This document shows positions 6,607-13,208 of a stretch of 13,346 nt of DNA, in pieces. A model generated the notes under the pieces. The model worked only from the letters and a program-made list of their open reading frames with translations, made no database searches and was not told where the DNA came from. The stretch is from Candidatus Poribacteria bacterium (GTDB taxonomy: Bacteria > Poribacteria > WGA-4E > PCPOR2b), in NCBI GenBank assembly GCA_027296925.1, contig JAPUIP010000592.1, positions 1-13,346 on the forward strand. Direction: 5' to 3'. The position numbers were made by a program, and so were the translations under genes. Every line of letters starts with the position of its first letter. Positions within the stretch are counted from its first letter, which is position 1.

Positions 6607-6882
6607 TCAGACCTGCACAGGACGGCGGGTTTTCATGCCGAAAATCGGGATGTTTGCAACAAGCGCCATTGAGTCTGCTTCGCGCAGCAAATCCACTTCG
6701 ACGTAATCCGGCTTCAGCTCAAAATACCTTGACAGCAGGTCAGTCAATTCGACCTGCAAAGTTTTCATCAGCTCCTCATCAACGCCTAGCCGGTCTTGAA
6801 CCAAAATTAATTTCAGCCGGCTTTTGGCTACATTTTTGCTTTTCGGTTCTCGACTGAGCGCTCTCATTAGCCGCTGAAACAT
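6607..6882 (-). CDS. minE: MinE, topological specificity factor of the division-site Min system
   Basis: A 91-residue protein, close to E. coli MinE (88). It stimulates MinD ATPase at the membrane and drives the Min oscillation that keeps the MinC inhibitor away from midcell. Residues 1-12 (MFQRLMRALSRE) form an amphipathic membrane-targeting segment. The stretch KNVAKSRLKLILVQDR (about 16-31) is the conserved anti-MinCD helix that contacts MinD. The remainder (TDLLSRYFELKPDYVEVDL onward) is the topological-specificity domain with the usual short beta segment. The ATG at 6882 is chosen because AAGGAG stands 7 bases upstream, immediately after the minD stop; a longer open frame upstream in this frame only overlaps minD. 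It is the last gene of minCDE and converges with the HAD phosphatase gene. Confidence 0.93.
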   Translation of the reverse strand: MFQRLMRALSREPKSKNVAKSRLKLILVQDRLGVDEELMKTLQVELTDLLSRYFELKPDYVEVDLLREADSMALVANIPIFGMKTRRPVQV

Positions 6883-6889
6883 TTCTTTT

Positions 6890-6895
6890 CTCCTT
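6890..6895 (-). promoter_or_regulatory. Strong ribosome-binding site of minE
   Basis: AAGGAG, 7 bases before the ATG at 6882 and directly abutting the TAA of minD. It decides the minE start and suggests coupled translation of minD and minE. Confidence 0.8.
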
Positions 6896-7690
6896 TTAGC
6901 CCCAGTTGAAGAGTTTGTCAAACAAGCTACCGAACCAGCTTTCGGGCTTGAACGTTGGAATTGGCAGCTCTTCCCCTTCGAGCCGCCGGGCAATCCGTTT
7001 AAAGGAATCCCCCGCAATCGATCGGCGGTCGTGAGTTAATGGCAATCCGCGGTTGGTCGAAACGACCATTTCCTGATCTTCTGGAATGACCCCAATCAAT
7101 TTGATCGACAGAATATCAATGATGTCCTGCTGATTCATCATATCACCGGCTTTGACCATGTTTGGTGAAAGACGATTGATGACGAGGTTCATGTCATTAA
7201 TTTCCATACTCTGCAATAGCCCGATAATGCGGTCGGCGTCACGGACGGCCGCGACTTCTGGCGTCGTCACGATGAGCGCTTCATCGGCACCCACTGAAGC
7301 ATTCTGAAAACCTTGCTCGATCCCCGCCGGTGAGTCAATCAGGACATAATCGAACATGTCTTTCAGTTCAAGACAGAGTTCCTTCATCTGTTTTGCCTGG
7401 ATGTCAGTTTTGTTGTTCTTCTGGGAGGCCGCAAGGAGCCTGAGGTTTTCTACCCGCCGATCCTTAACGAGCGCTTTTTCGATATCGCAGGTTCCCTCGA
7501 TTACATCCATCGACGTATAAACGACACGACTCTCCAATCCCATGATGATATCGAGGTTTCTCAAGCCCACATCTGCGTCGACAACCACAACGGCCCTTCC
7601 CAACATTGCCAATGCGGTTCCGAGATTCGCCGTTGAAGTGCTTTTACCAACTCCACCTTTACCAGATGTGATAACAATCGCTCTTCCCAT
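6896..7690 (-). CDS. minD: MinD, septum-site determining ATPase
   Basis: A 264-residue deviant Walker-A ATPase of the ParA/MinD group that binds the membrane as an ATP dimer, recruits MinC, and is released by MinE. The P-loop GKGGVGKST has both the signature lysine K11 and K16. Switch I is VVDADVGLRNLD and Walker B is LIDSPAGIE. The C-terminus WFGSLFDKLFNWG is the amphipathic membrane-targeting helix. I choose ATG 7690 because GAAGGA precedes it by 6 bases and because E. coli MinD begins at the same point before its P-loop. An in-frame ATG at 7711 would add seven residues without a Shine-Dalgarno. The gene lies 95 bases after minC and its stop abuts the minE ribosome-binding site, so the three are one operon. 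Confidence 0.95.
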   Translation of the reverse strand: MGRAIVITSGKGGVGKSTSTANLGTALAMLGRAVVVVDADVGLRNLDIIMGLESRVVYTSMDVIEGTCDIEKALVKDRRVENLRLLAASQKNNKTDIQAKQMKELCLELKDMFDYVLIDSPAGIEQGFQNASVGADEALIVTTPEVAAVRDADRIIGLLQSMEINDMNLVINRLSPNMVKAGDMMNQQDIIDILSIKLIGVIPEDQEMVVSTNRGLPLTHDRRSIAGDSFKRIARRLEGEELPIPTFKPESWFGSLFDKLFNWG

Positions 7691-7696
7691 CTTTGT

Positions 7697-7702
7697 TCCT
7701 TC
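7697..7702 (-). promoter_or_regulatory. Ribosome-binding site that fixes the minD start
   Basis: GAAGGA, 6 bases before ATG 7690. The upstream in-frame ATG at 7711 has no comparable site. Confidence 0.6.
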
Positions 7703-7785
7703 TTCCTTCATAAAATGACTTTCGAGGTTTGCCCTTTGCTCAGGGTCGAGAGAAAGCCCCTCCCAAGTGAAGTGCTTCAGATCAT

Positions 7786-8502
7786 CTAAAGTCCATTGAA
7801 TTCTTCGACCGTAATCGATTCTCCATTGACCCGGGCAACTTCCGCTTGCCGCCTTTTACGTTTTCCGCCCGCTGGTGGACGTGTGATAAAGCGCCCGATC
7901 CGCAACTGGGTCGGTAGCAGATTCAGCGCGATAATCACCGATGACGTGTTACCGAGTGCGCCGGCATGAGCGACGCCACGTAAAGCACCCAAGACAATAA
8001 TATCTCCAGCGGCGGTCACTTCTGCCCCCGGATTGACATCGCCTAAGATAACGATGTTCCCCTCTAAGAAACGCTCGACCTGACCGGAGCGGAGCGTATT
8101 ACGGAGGAATAGCGTCTCTTCATGCTCTGGAGAAAACTGATTATCGATGGCATGCTCTTCCTGATGGAGGGCGGGGGCACCAATAATGCGAAGATCTTCC
8201 GCTATTGGGGTTTGGTCGTCCGATTCACGTATGACCCGTTTAATATCCAGACCATAGTTTTTATGCAGCAAATTGCTTAAGTGGGTTAACTCCTCATCAC
8301 TTAAGGATCTGTCCCCGATATCGATATTCAGCCCCATGCCGGCTAATGAATTCCCTAAGTTTGCCATGCGATCTACAATGGCAAGTTGAATTCGATCCAT
8401 AGATGCTTCCGGATCAATAATCAGGCGTAAACCATCACGGTATCCCTTGAGTTCGACAACTGGGCGTAACATATTTTTCACTTCAGTCCCCCCGTCAATC
8501 AT
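7786..8502 (-). CDS. minC: MinC, septum-site determining inhibitor of FtsZ
   Basis: A 238-residue MinC, close to E. coli MinC (231). The N-terminal domain (about 17-92; VELKGYRDGLRLIID, then LNIDIGDRSLSDEEL) inhibits FtsZ assembly. The C-terminal beta-helix domain (about 130-205) dimerises and binds MinD: it has LRSGQ (137-141), the known MinD-contact motif, then GDVNPGAEVTAAGDIIVLGALRG and AGALGN. Residues 93-129 form the flexible linker and 207-220 a basic stretch (GGKRKRRQA). The start is uncertain. ATG 8502 gives the full frame, while GTG 8481 and ATG 8472 would begin nearer the conserved domain; a G-rich run lies just upstream of the GTG. It follows the racemase gene by 69 bases on the same strand and precedes minD. 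Confidence 0.93.
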   Translation of the reverse strand: MIDGGTEVKNMLRPVVELKGYRDGLRLIIDPEASMDRIQLAIVDRMANLGNSLAGMGLNIDIGDRSLSDEELTHLSNLLHKNYGLDIKRVIRESDDQTPIAEDLRIIGAPALHQEEHAIDNQFSPEHEETLFLRNTLRSGQVERFLEGNIVILGDVNPGAEVTAAGDIIVLGALRGVAHAGALGNTSSVIIALNLLPTQLRIGRFITRPPAGGKRKRRQAEVARVNGESITVEEFNGL

Positions 8503-8571
8503 CTTCGACTGACAATCTCAGTTTGTCTTCGTGTTTGGCATGCGAACGACTTTTGCGCACTTCCATCAGGT

Positions 8572-9852
8572 CTACGGTTGTTTTGCAATCTTGGCTAAAA
8601 CGTAGGGACCTTCAGGAATTGCCGCGATTTTGGCATGGGGCCCGTGCTTTGAAAGGACACGTTGAATCCCCTCCTCAGGAGTTCGGATCGGATGCACAAA
8701 CAGGTTTTTCAACTGTTGATAAGGTATGCCCTCCGCATAGCAATAGATTTCAGCTTTTTTCGCTGCCCTTGCCAACTCCTCAAGTTGCCATTGATCGATG
8801 ACGAAATTCGCCGGATCGTAAATATCGTGGATGAACTGTGTGAGATTCTGCGTATCCAGAATGAGTTTGGTAAACGGTTTGCTGCCAATCCCCAGACTAC
8901 ACTCCGCCACCAGGATAATACTGCCATTCGGCTTGACAATCTCGACCGCCGTTAGCATCCCCTTAATGGCTTGATAAAATGTGGTGTCGAGTGGATACCC
9001 CGCACTTGAAACCACGACGGCATCCACCGGCTCGGGTAGAGTCACTGTCGCTTGTTTCTCAACGAATGCGGCGCCGGCCAAATGAGCTTCTACCAAATCG
9101 CCAGCAAACACGCCCGTGAGACGGTGTTGATCGTCAATGGCAACATTGAGAATGAAATCAACACCGGCCATTTGGGCAATCTCGGTGGCTTCGATATGAA
9201 AGGGATTGCCCTGAAGGATGCCCACCGAAGCGTTCGGATGCTCAAGAATCCGCGGACCGTGCATGATTTTCATCGTCTCGATAGAGGCCAGCCCCGGGCA
9301 GATCGCTTTGCGTCCACCCGAATATCCTGCCATCAAGTGCGGTTCAATTAGAGCGGTCGTGATCTTGAGATCGGATGCCATGTAGGTTTTATCGATATAG
9401 ACCGGTGTCCCAAGCCGTGTTAAACCGAGCGATTTGTGTGTTTCAGGTGCCTGAGAAAAATGGTTGACAATTCGATAGTTGGCCATAATCTCGGCGCCGA
9501 CCATCCCCTCCAGTTCTTCTCCTTCATTGGGACGGTGAATTCCCGTCGCAATCAAAATCGTTATCTTTTCACGCGGGATACCACATTTCTCCAATGTTTG
9601 TAGAATGGGCGGGAGGATGAGCTTATTGGGAACAGGGCGTGTCACATCCGAAATGACAACACAGGCAGAAGTCCGATTCCTTGCCAGCTCTGCTAACGGT
9701 GGCGAATGAATTGGTGATTCGATGGCATCCCAAATTGCGCCTTCTGGATTCTCGATCGGGGCGGATTTCTGGATGGTCAGCACATCCGCCAAATTTGGGT
9801 CCGGAATTTCAATATCCAGCAGACCTTGCCCATATTTCATGCCAACTTGCAT
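8572..9852 (-). CDS. LarA-family nickel-dependent racemase/epimerase
   Basis: A 426-residue cytosolic enzyme of the lactate racemase (LarA, DUF2088) family, which racemises or epimerises alpha-hydroxy acids with a covalently bound nickel-pincer nucleotide. Every catalytic position known from Lactobacillus plantarum LarA is present: D69 and R72 (SDVTRP), H106 (ATGIHRP), H172 (EPH), K182 that carries the cofactor (GYSGGRKAICPG), H198 (MKIMHGPR) and K297 (GYPLDTTFYQAIKG). It should therefore be an active member, but the family acts on many substrates and lactate cannot be assumed, so no symbol is given. The start at 9852 is supported by GAGGTG 7 bases upstream. The cofactor genes larB, larC and larE are not in this window. 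minC follows 69 bases downstream, so cotranscription with minCDE is possible. Confidence 0.9.
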   Translation of the reverse strand: MQVGMKYGQGLLDIEIPDPNLADVLTIQKSAPIENPEGAIWDAIESPIHSPPLAELARNRTSACVVISDVTRPVPNKLILPPILQTLEKCGIPREKITILIATGIHRPNEGEELEGMVGAEIMANYRIVNHFSQAPETHKSLGLTRLGTPVYIDKTYMASDLKITTALIEPHLMAGYSGGRKAICPGLASIETMKIMHGPRILEHPNASVGILQGNPFHIEATEIAQMAGVDFILNVAIDDQHRLTGVFAGDLVEAHLAGAAFVEKQATVTLPEPVDAVVVSSAGYPLDTTFYQAIKGMLTAVEIVKPNGSIILVAECSLGIGSKPFTKLILDTQNLTQFIHDIYDPANFVIDQWQLEELARAAKKAEIYCYAEGIPYQQLKNLFVHPIRTPEEGIQRVLSKHGPHAKIAAIPEGPYVLAKIAKQP

Positions 9853-9891
9853 TCGTATTCACCTCAGTGCTCTATAATATCCAGGCCCAGA

Positions 9892-9985
9892 TTCGTTACG
9901 ATAGAAACATGATACCATTATAATCAAGATTCACATTTTCATGCAAGTCTTTTTTGGAAGAAGGACTTTGCTTAATCGTAACGAA
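9892..9985. promoter_or_regulatory. Paired inverted operator-like sites TTCGTTACGAT and ATCGTAACGAA
   Basis: An 11-base inverted repeat: TTCGTTACGAT at 9892-9902 and its exact reverse complement at 9975-9985, 72 bases apart. Each arm is itself a near-palindrome (TCGT-N-ACGA), as expected of a dimer-binding site. The first arm lies 40 bases upstream of the racemase start. Confidence 0.45.
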
Positions 9986-10121
9986 GCGAGTAAAAGGTCG
10001 GATTCAAAAAAGCCTGATGACGGGCATCCACTCAACCAGATCCGCCCTTGCTGATTTGGCGAACCTAAGCTGGTAGGAGGTGGCGAATCTTGTGCAGGTT
10101 CGATGCTGCGAAAAAAATGCC

Positions 10122-10151
10122 TTGACAAAATACGACAGCATCAGTGAAAAT
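10122..10151 (+). promoter_or_regulatory. Possible sigma-70 promoter far upstream of the Gfo/Idh/MocA gene
   Basis: A perfect TTGACA (10122-10127), an 18-base spacer and GAAAAT (10146-10151, 4 of 6 matches to consensus). It would give a leader of about 215 bases that includes the inverted repeat at 10229-10250 and the hairpin at 10263-10301. Confidence 0.3.
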
Positions 10152-10228
10152 GCAATATGTCATGAAGTAACATGCCTGGATGGTAAATGGCCGTCTCGTC
10201 GAAATCGACACCTCAAACTAAACACTGA

Positions 10229-10250
10229 TTGTAACAAGATTCTGTTACGA
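10229..10250. promoter_or_regulatory. Inverted repeat TTGTAACA-N6-TGTTACGA
   Basis: Six perfect pairs (GTAACA 10231-10236 with TGTTAC 10243-10248) around AGATTC, extended by a G-T and a T-A pair. The right arm contains the GTTACGA 7-mer that also occurs twice near the racemase gene. It could be a binding site in DNA or a hairpin in the leader RNA. Confidence 0.4.
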
Positions 10251-10262
10251 GATCTATAAGGC

Positions 10263-10301
10263 ATAGGCCCTATTTTACTATCGGATACGGGCCCTATTTT
10301 T
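10263..10301 (+). terminator. Terminator-like hairpin (possible attenuator) in the Gfo/Idh/MocA leader
   Basis: ATAGGCCC (10263-10270) pairs with GGGCCCTAT (10289-10297) with one bulge; an 18-base loop separates the arms and TTTT follows at 10298-10301. The G+C-rich stem and T-run fit an intrinsic terminator reading rightward, although the loop is long and the T-run short. No plus-strand gene lies upstream, so it would end a leader or small RNA starting within this gap. GGCCCTATTTT is also a direct repeat here (10266-10276 and 10290-10300). Confidence 0.45.
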
Positions 10302-10325
10302 CACACGTCAGGGACAGAGATAACA

Positions 10326-10355
10326 TTGAACGGGGCGTTTCTAGGAATAGATATT
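10326..10355 (+). promoter_or_regulatory. Possible proximal promoter of the Gfo/Idh/MocA gene
   Basis: TTGAAC (10326-10331), an 18-base spacer and GATATT (10350-10355), each 4 of 6 to consensus, placed just after the terminator-like hairpin and before the gene's ribosome-binding site. The match is weak. Confidence 0.25.
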
Positions 10356-10377
10356 GCGAAGTAAGTTGGAGGCATAG

Positions 10378-11298
10378 ATGATCCGTCTTGGAATTGTTGA
10401 TTTTGATACCTCTCATGTGGTTGCATTTACGCAACGGTTGAACCATGTGGATGTGAGTGAAGACCAGTGGGTTGATGGCGCAAAAATTGTCGTTGGTTGT
10501 CCGGGGGAATCGCTGTTATCTCCCGAACGAATTCCCGAATTTACAGCGCAGATGCAATCGTACGGCGTACCGTTGGTGGACAAACCGGAGGAGATGATCG
10601 GGCAGATCGATGCGGTGCTCATTGAGTCCGTCGATGGCAACGCGCACTATGAGCGCACTGTGCCATTTCTGGAAGCGGGATTGCCTGTATTTGTGGATAA
10701 ACCCTTTACCTGTTCTTTGAAAGAGGCGGAGGCTTTAGCAGCGCTCGCCCGATCGAAAGGCGTGCCGATTTTCACCTCTTCCTCGCTACGCTATGGGCTG
10801 GAAGTCGTCGAACTTCCTCAGAAGAAGAGCGAGGTCGGGGAGATTCTCGGTGTCGAAGTGTGCTCGCCCGCACCAACCGAGCCACGCAATCCGGGGCTGT
10901 TTCACTACGGAATTCACGGTGTCGAGACTTTATACACGTTGATGGGCTCGGGCTGTGAAGCGGTTTGGTCCGTCTCGAATGATGACGCGGATGTTGTTAC
11001 CGGGCTTTGGAAGGATGGACGAATCGGTACATTACGCGGCATTCGCAAAGGGCAACCGGGCTACGGTTACACCGCCTATTGCGAAAACTCGATTGTACGC
11101 ACATCAATCAACGCGGGCTATATCTATCGTGAACTTCTCAAACGAATCGTCGAGATGTTCAGGACGGGAAAACCACCGATCGACATCACCGAAAGCCTTG
11201 AGATTGTTGCTTTCATCGAAGCGGTGATGCGGTCCGCAACGAATGATGGGGCGAAGGCAGCGTTGGCGTATACAGCGTCAGGCGTTTCCAAAATGTAA
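10378..11298 (+). CDS. Atypical Gfo/Idh/MocA-family oxidoreductase
   Basis: A 306-residue protein of the Gfo/Idh/MocA group, NAD(P)-dependent enzymes that usually oxidise or reduce sugars and polyols in the cytosol. The start at 10378 is fixed by GGAGG 5 bases upstream. The N-terminal Rossmann half ends with VFVDKPFTCSLKEAEAL, the family's (E/D)KP signature (107-109), and the C-terminal half has HYGIHGVETL (H176, H180) where relatives carry the catalytic histidine. The unusual part is the first beta strand: LGIVDFDTSHVVAF stands where GxGxxG normally binds the dinucleotide, so the glycine motif is absent. The length is somewhat short (typically 330-380). Either the cofactor is bound differently or the protein is not a classical dehydrogenase. 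It has no signal peptide. The 203 bases after its stop, up to the convergent HEAT-repeat gene, hold nothing I recognise. Confidence 0.82.
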   Translation: MIRLGIVDFDTSHVVAFTQRLNHVDVSEDQWVDGAKIVVGCPGESLLSPERIPEFTAQMQSYGVPLVDKPEEMIGQIDAVLIESVDGNAHYERTVPFLEAGLPVFVDKPFTCSLKEAEALAALARSKGVPIFTSSSLRYGLEVVELPQKKSEVGEILGVEVCSPAPTEPRNPGLFHYGIHGVETLYTLMGSGCEAVWSVSNDDADVVTGLWKDGRIGTLRGIRKGQPGYGYTAYCENSIVRTSINAGYIYRELLKRIVEMFRTGKPPIDITESLEIVAFIEAVMRSATNDGAKAALAYTASGVSKM

Positions 11299-11501
11299 CG
11301 CAAGGTGCCATCCTGCGCCACAACAGAGCGTAATCCGAATGAACAGATGAGAGGAAAGGAACACGCGTTAGGAGTTGGTGGAAACTGGGTTTGTGCAACG
11401 CTTTCAGCGGAGTCCACGTTTTGCTCGGGATTCCGATTTCCGATTCGGGCATTGGCGCATCCGGAAATACGGATTTACCGTTTGGCGGGTAGTCAGTTGG
11501 A

Positions 11502-13133
11502 TTATTCTTCTTCGAAGTCTTCTAATGCCTTCAGGGCTTCGGGAGTGCCTATCCTTCTCAACCCGTTGGCCGCCCATTTTCGAACATCTCGATGCTCATC
11601 TTTCAAGGCCTCGGTCAGTGCAGGTACACCGACGGGGTCGCCGATCTTACCCAACGCTTTGGCCGCATTGAGACGGACATCAACGACCGGGTCAACTGCC
11701 AATACCTTTATCAATTCGGGTACAGCGTTTTTCACCTGAAGTTCACCCAGCATGATGGCAGCCTGGGTACGAATCTGTGGGTTCCCATCCCTCAAGCCCT
11801 TGATCCATTCCGCCACAGCTTCCCGGGGCTCAATCCGACTCAACGCTCTGACAGCCTCGTCCCGAACGGATGCATCATCTAACGCTTGGGTCAATACCGG
11901 TATCGCGGCGGGATCACCAATCATACCGAGTCCTCTAATCGCACGGCGCCGTACCTCTTCATGCACATCCGCCATCGCCTGAACCAGAGCAGACATAGCC
12001 TCCCTTTTCAATGCCGCGTCCCTCACATCAAAAATCATCCCCAATGCTGTGGCAGCGTGACCGCGAACCCGCCAGTCTTCATGACTGAGGAGGGCCTCGA
12101 GCAACGGCGGCACCGCCGGAAATCCAATCAGTCTCAGTTGATTCCAGGCGTGCAAAGCGATCGTGTCATCGACATTACCCAGTTGTGCGATAAGGGTTTG
12201 AACGCGGCTTTCCGGGTCTATACACTCGGTTTCGTGGGCATTGGGGCGGGGCAACGCTTCGTCAATCCAACGGGCATAGTTCTCTGGCAGCAACAACCAG
12301 CCACCGTGTTGCGGCAGCGGTAAAAATTCTCGTATCAAAGTTTGGCACGGGATATATTGATCCAGCAGCGGCCAGCCAACGCTCAGACCTTGGATAAATT
12401 GATACTGAAGCAGCGGGTGGGTGAACGTTTCACACGCCGGAAGCACAACATCCGCTGTCACGCCAAGCTGATTTTTACCGGTGTAAAGCTGCGGACGCAT
12501 CAGTTGGTAGGCACGCTGTCCGGTTTGCGGGTTATCCCAACACAGAATGAAACTCGGATTCACCTCGCCGCAGCATCTCTCCAACGCGTTGGGAGCCGCC
12601 GGATACTGGACCTCCAGCAAGACGTTCTCGAAGAAGATTTCCTGCGGATTCCCAATCTCCTCCGCGGTTTTGGCGACGCGCAGGATGTCCGAAACTGAGA
12701 CTCTTACTGCATCTCTGTCTGGGTCTGGCTCAAACTGAAATTGAGTGGCATACGCGACCAGTACAACTCCCGTAAATTCAAACCCTTCCAGGGGACCGTC
12801 ATCGATATCCCGCCCACTATAGTGTTTGGCATGCCGTGGCAACGCTTCTGTCAAGCTGTACCCACATGAAAATTGAACGTGATGAGGAGTGCCTTCAACC
12901 TCGCCGAAGCGGAGACACCCGAGATGATAGCCAATGAAACTCGAACCCGGAAGGCTTATCCCCCCATACTCTCCCCACGTCCAATCGGAGATGTCCTCAG
13001 CAGGGGAATAAGCTTGAGCATCTTCCGGAGGTTTGAGGTCGTTCGCCTCCTCGGAATCACCGCATGTCAATAGAAGGATGGACCAAAGGCACAGGATACA
13101 CAGACCGTTGTATCTTCGCACACGCATTCGCAT
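11502..13133 (-). CDS. HEAT-repeat protein, probably exported and possibly a lipoprotein
   Basis: A 543-residue protein in three parts. Residues 1-24 are a short export signal (basic start, hydrophobic LCILCLWSILLL, then TC); C24 could be the lipidation cysteine, although Thr just before it departs from the usual lipobox. Residues 25-305 form a domain I do not recognise, rich in cysteine (C73, C90, C187, C188, C198, C234, C263, C304) and in aromatic residues. Residues 310-543 are about seven HEAT/PBS-lyase-type repeats, each built around phrases like VRGHAATALGMI, VRRRAIRGLGMIGD or VRLNAAKALGKIGDP, which form a helical scaffold for protein binding. The ATG at 13133 is in frame with a second ATG two codons later; purine-rich GAGGG lies close upstream. 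The repeat call is firm and the cellular role unknown. It may be cotranscribed with the gene entering from the right edge. Confidence 0.82.
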   Translation of the reverse strand: MRMRVRRYNGLCILCLWSILLLTCGDSEEANDLKPPEDAQAYSPAEDISDWTWGEYGGISLPGSSFIGYHLGCLRFGEVEGTPHHVQFSCGYSLTEALPRHAKHYSGRDIDDGPLEGFEFTGVVLVAYATQFQFEPDPDRDAVRVSVSDILRVAKTAEEIGNPQEIFFENVLLEVQYPAAPNALERCCGEVNPSFILCWDNPQTGQRAYQLMRPQLYTGKNQLGVTADVVLPACETFTHPLLQYQFIQGLSVGWPLLDQYIPCQTLIREFLPLPQHGGWLLLPENYARWIDEALPRPNAHETECIDPESRVQTLIAQLGNVDDTIALHAWNQLRLIGFPAVPPLLEALLSHEDWRVRGHAATALGMIFDVRDAALKREAMSALVQAMADVHEEVRRRAIRGLGMIGDPAAIPVLTQALDDASVRDEAVRALSRIEPREAVAEWIKGLRDGNPQIRTQAAIMLGELQVKNAVPELIKVLAVDPVVDVRLNAAKALGKIGDPVGVPALTEALKDEHRDVRKWAANGLRRIGTPEALKALEDFEEE

Positions 13134-13208
13134 TCCCTCACCCTTTTAAATCCCCCCGTTTATCTCAACCGTATTATGAGGATTCCAGCTTCCCTAGATT
13201 TGGACAAC

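Larger units (their letters stand above)
9853..10377. other. Divergent regulatory region between the racemase and Gfo/Idh/MocA genes
   Basis: These 525 bases hold no gene I can support; the one longer frame (9931-10128, minus) has an unconvincing translation. The region contains the 7-mer GTTACGA three times (9895-9901, 9976-9982 inverted, 10244-10250), a GTAACA/TGTTAC inverted repeat, a T-rich bulged hairpin (9943-9971), two possible plus-strand promoters and a terminator-like hairpin (10263-10301). These are described separately. Confidence 0.7.

Noticed and set aside
6602..6621. CCTGT/ACAGG inverted repeat at the minE stop as a bidirectional terminator
   Set aside because: Five pairs only, overlaps minE codons, and lacks a T-run.
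8495..8566. 23-codon small frame between the racemase and minC, overlapping the minC start
   Set aside because: Charged, short, without a good ribosome-binding site; length easily explained by chance, though it could be a coupling leader.
10060..10110. tRNA-like signals (GGTAGG and GGTTCGATGC) and a CGAACCT/AGGTTCG inverted repeat
   Set aside because: The apparent T-arm does not pair properly, there is no room for an anticodon arm between the D-like and T-like parts, and no acceptor stem is found.
9931..10128. 65-codon frame on the minus strand in the divergent region
   Set aside because: No Shine-Dalgarno, a Pro/Ser/Leu-rich translation without family features, and it overlaps likely regulatory repeats.
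11459..11474. ATCCG-N6-CGGAT hairpin between the convergent Gfo/Idh/MocA and HEAT-repeat genes
   Set aside because: Only 5 bp and no T-run on either strand, so not a supported terminator.
11305..11739. 144-codon plus-strand frame spanning the end of the HEAT-repeat gene
   Set aside because: Mostly antisense to the well-supported repeat region, which explains its open length.
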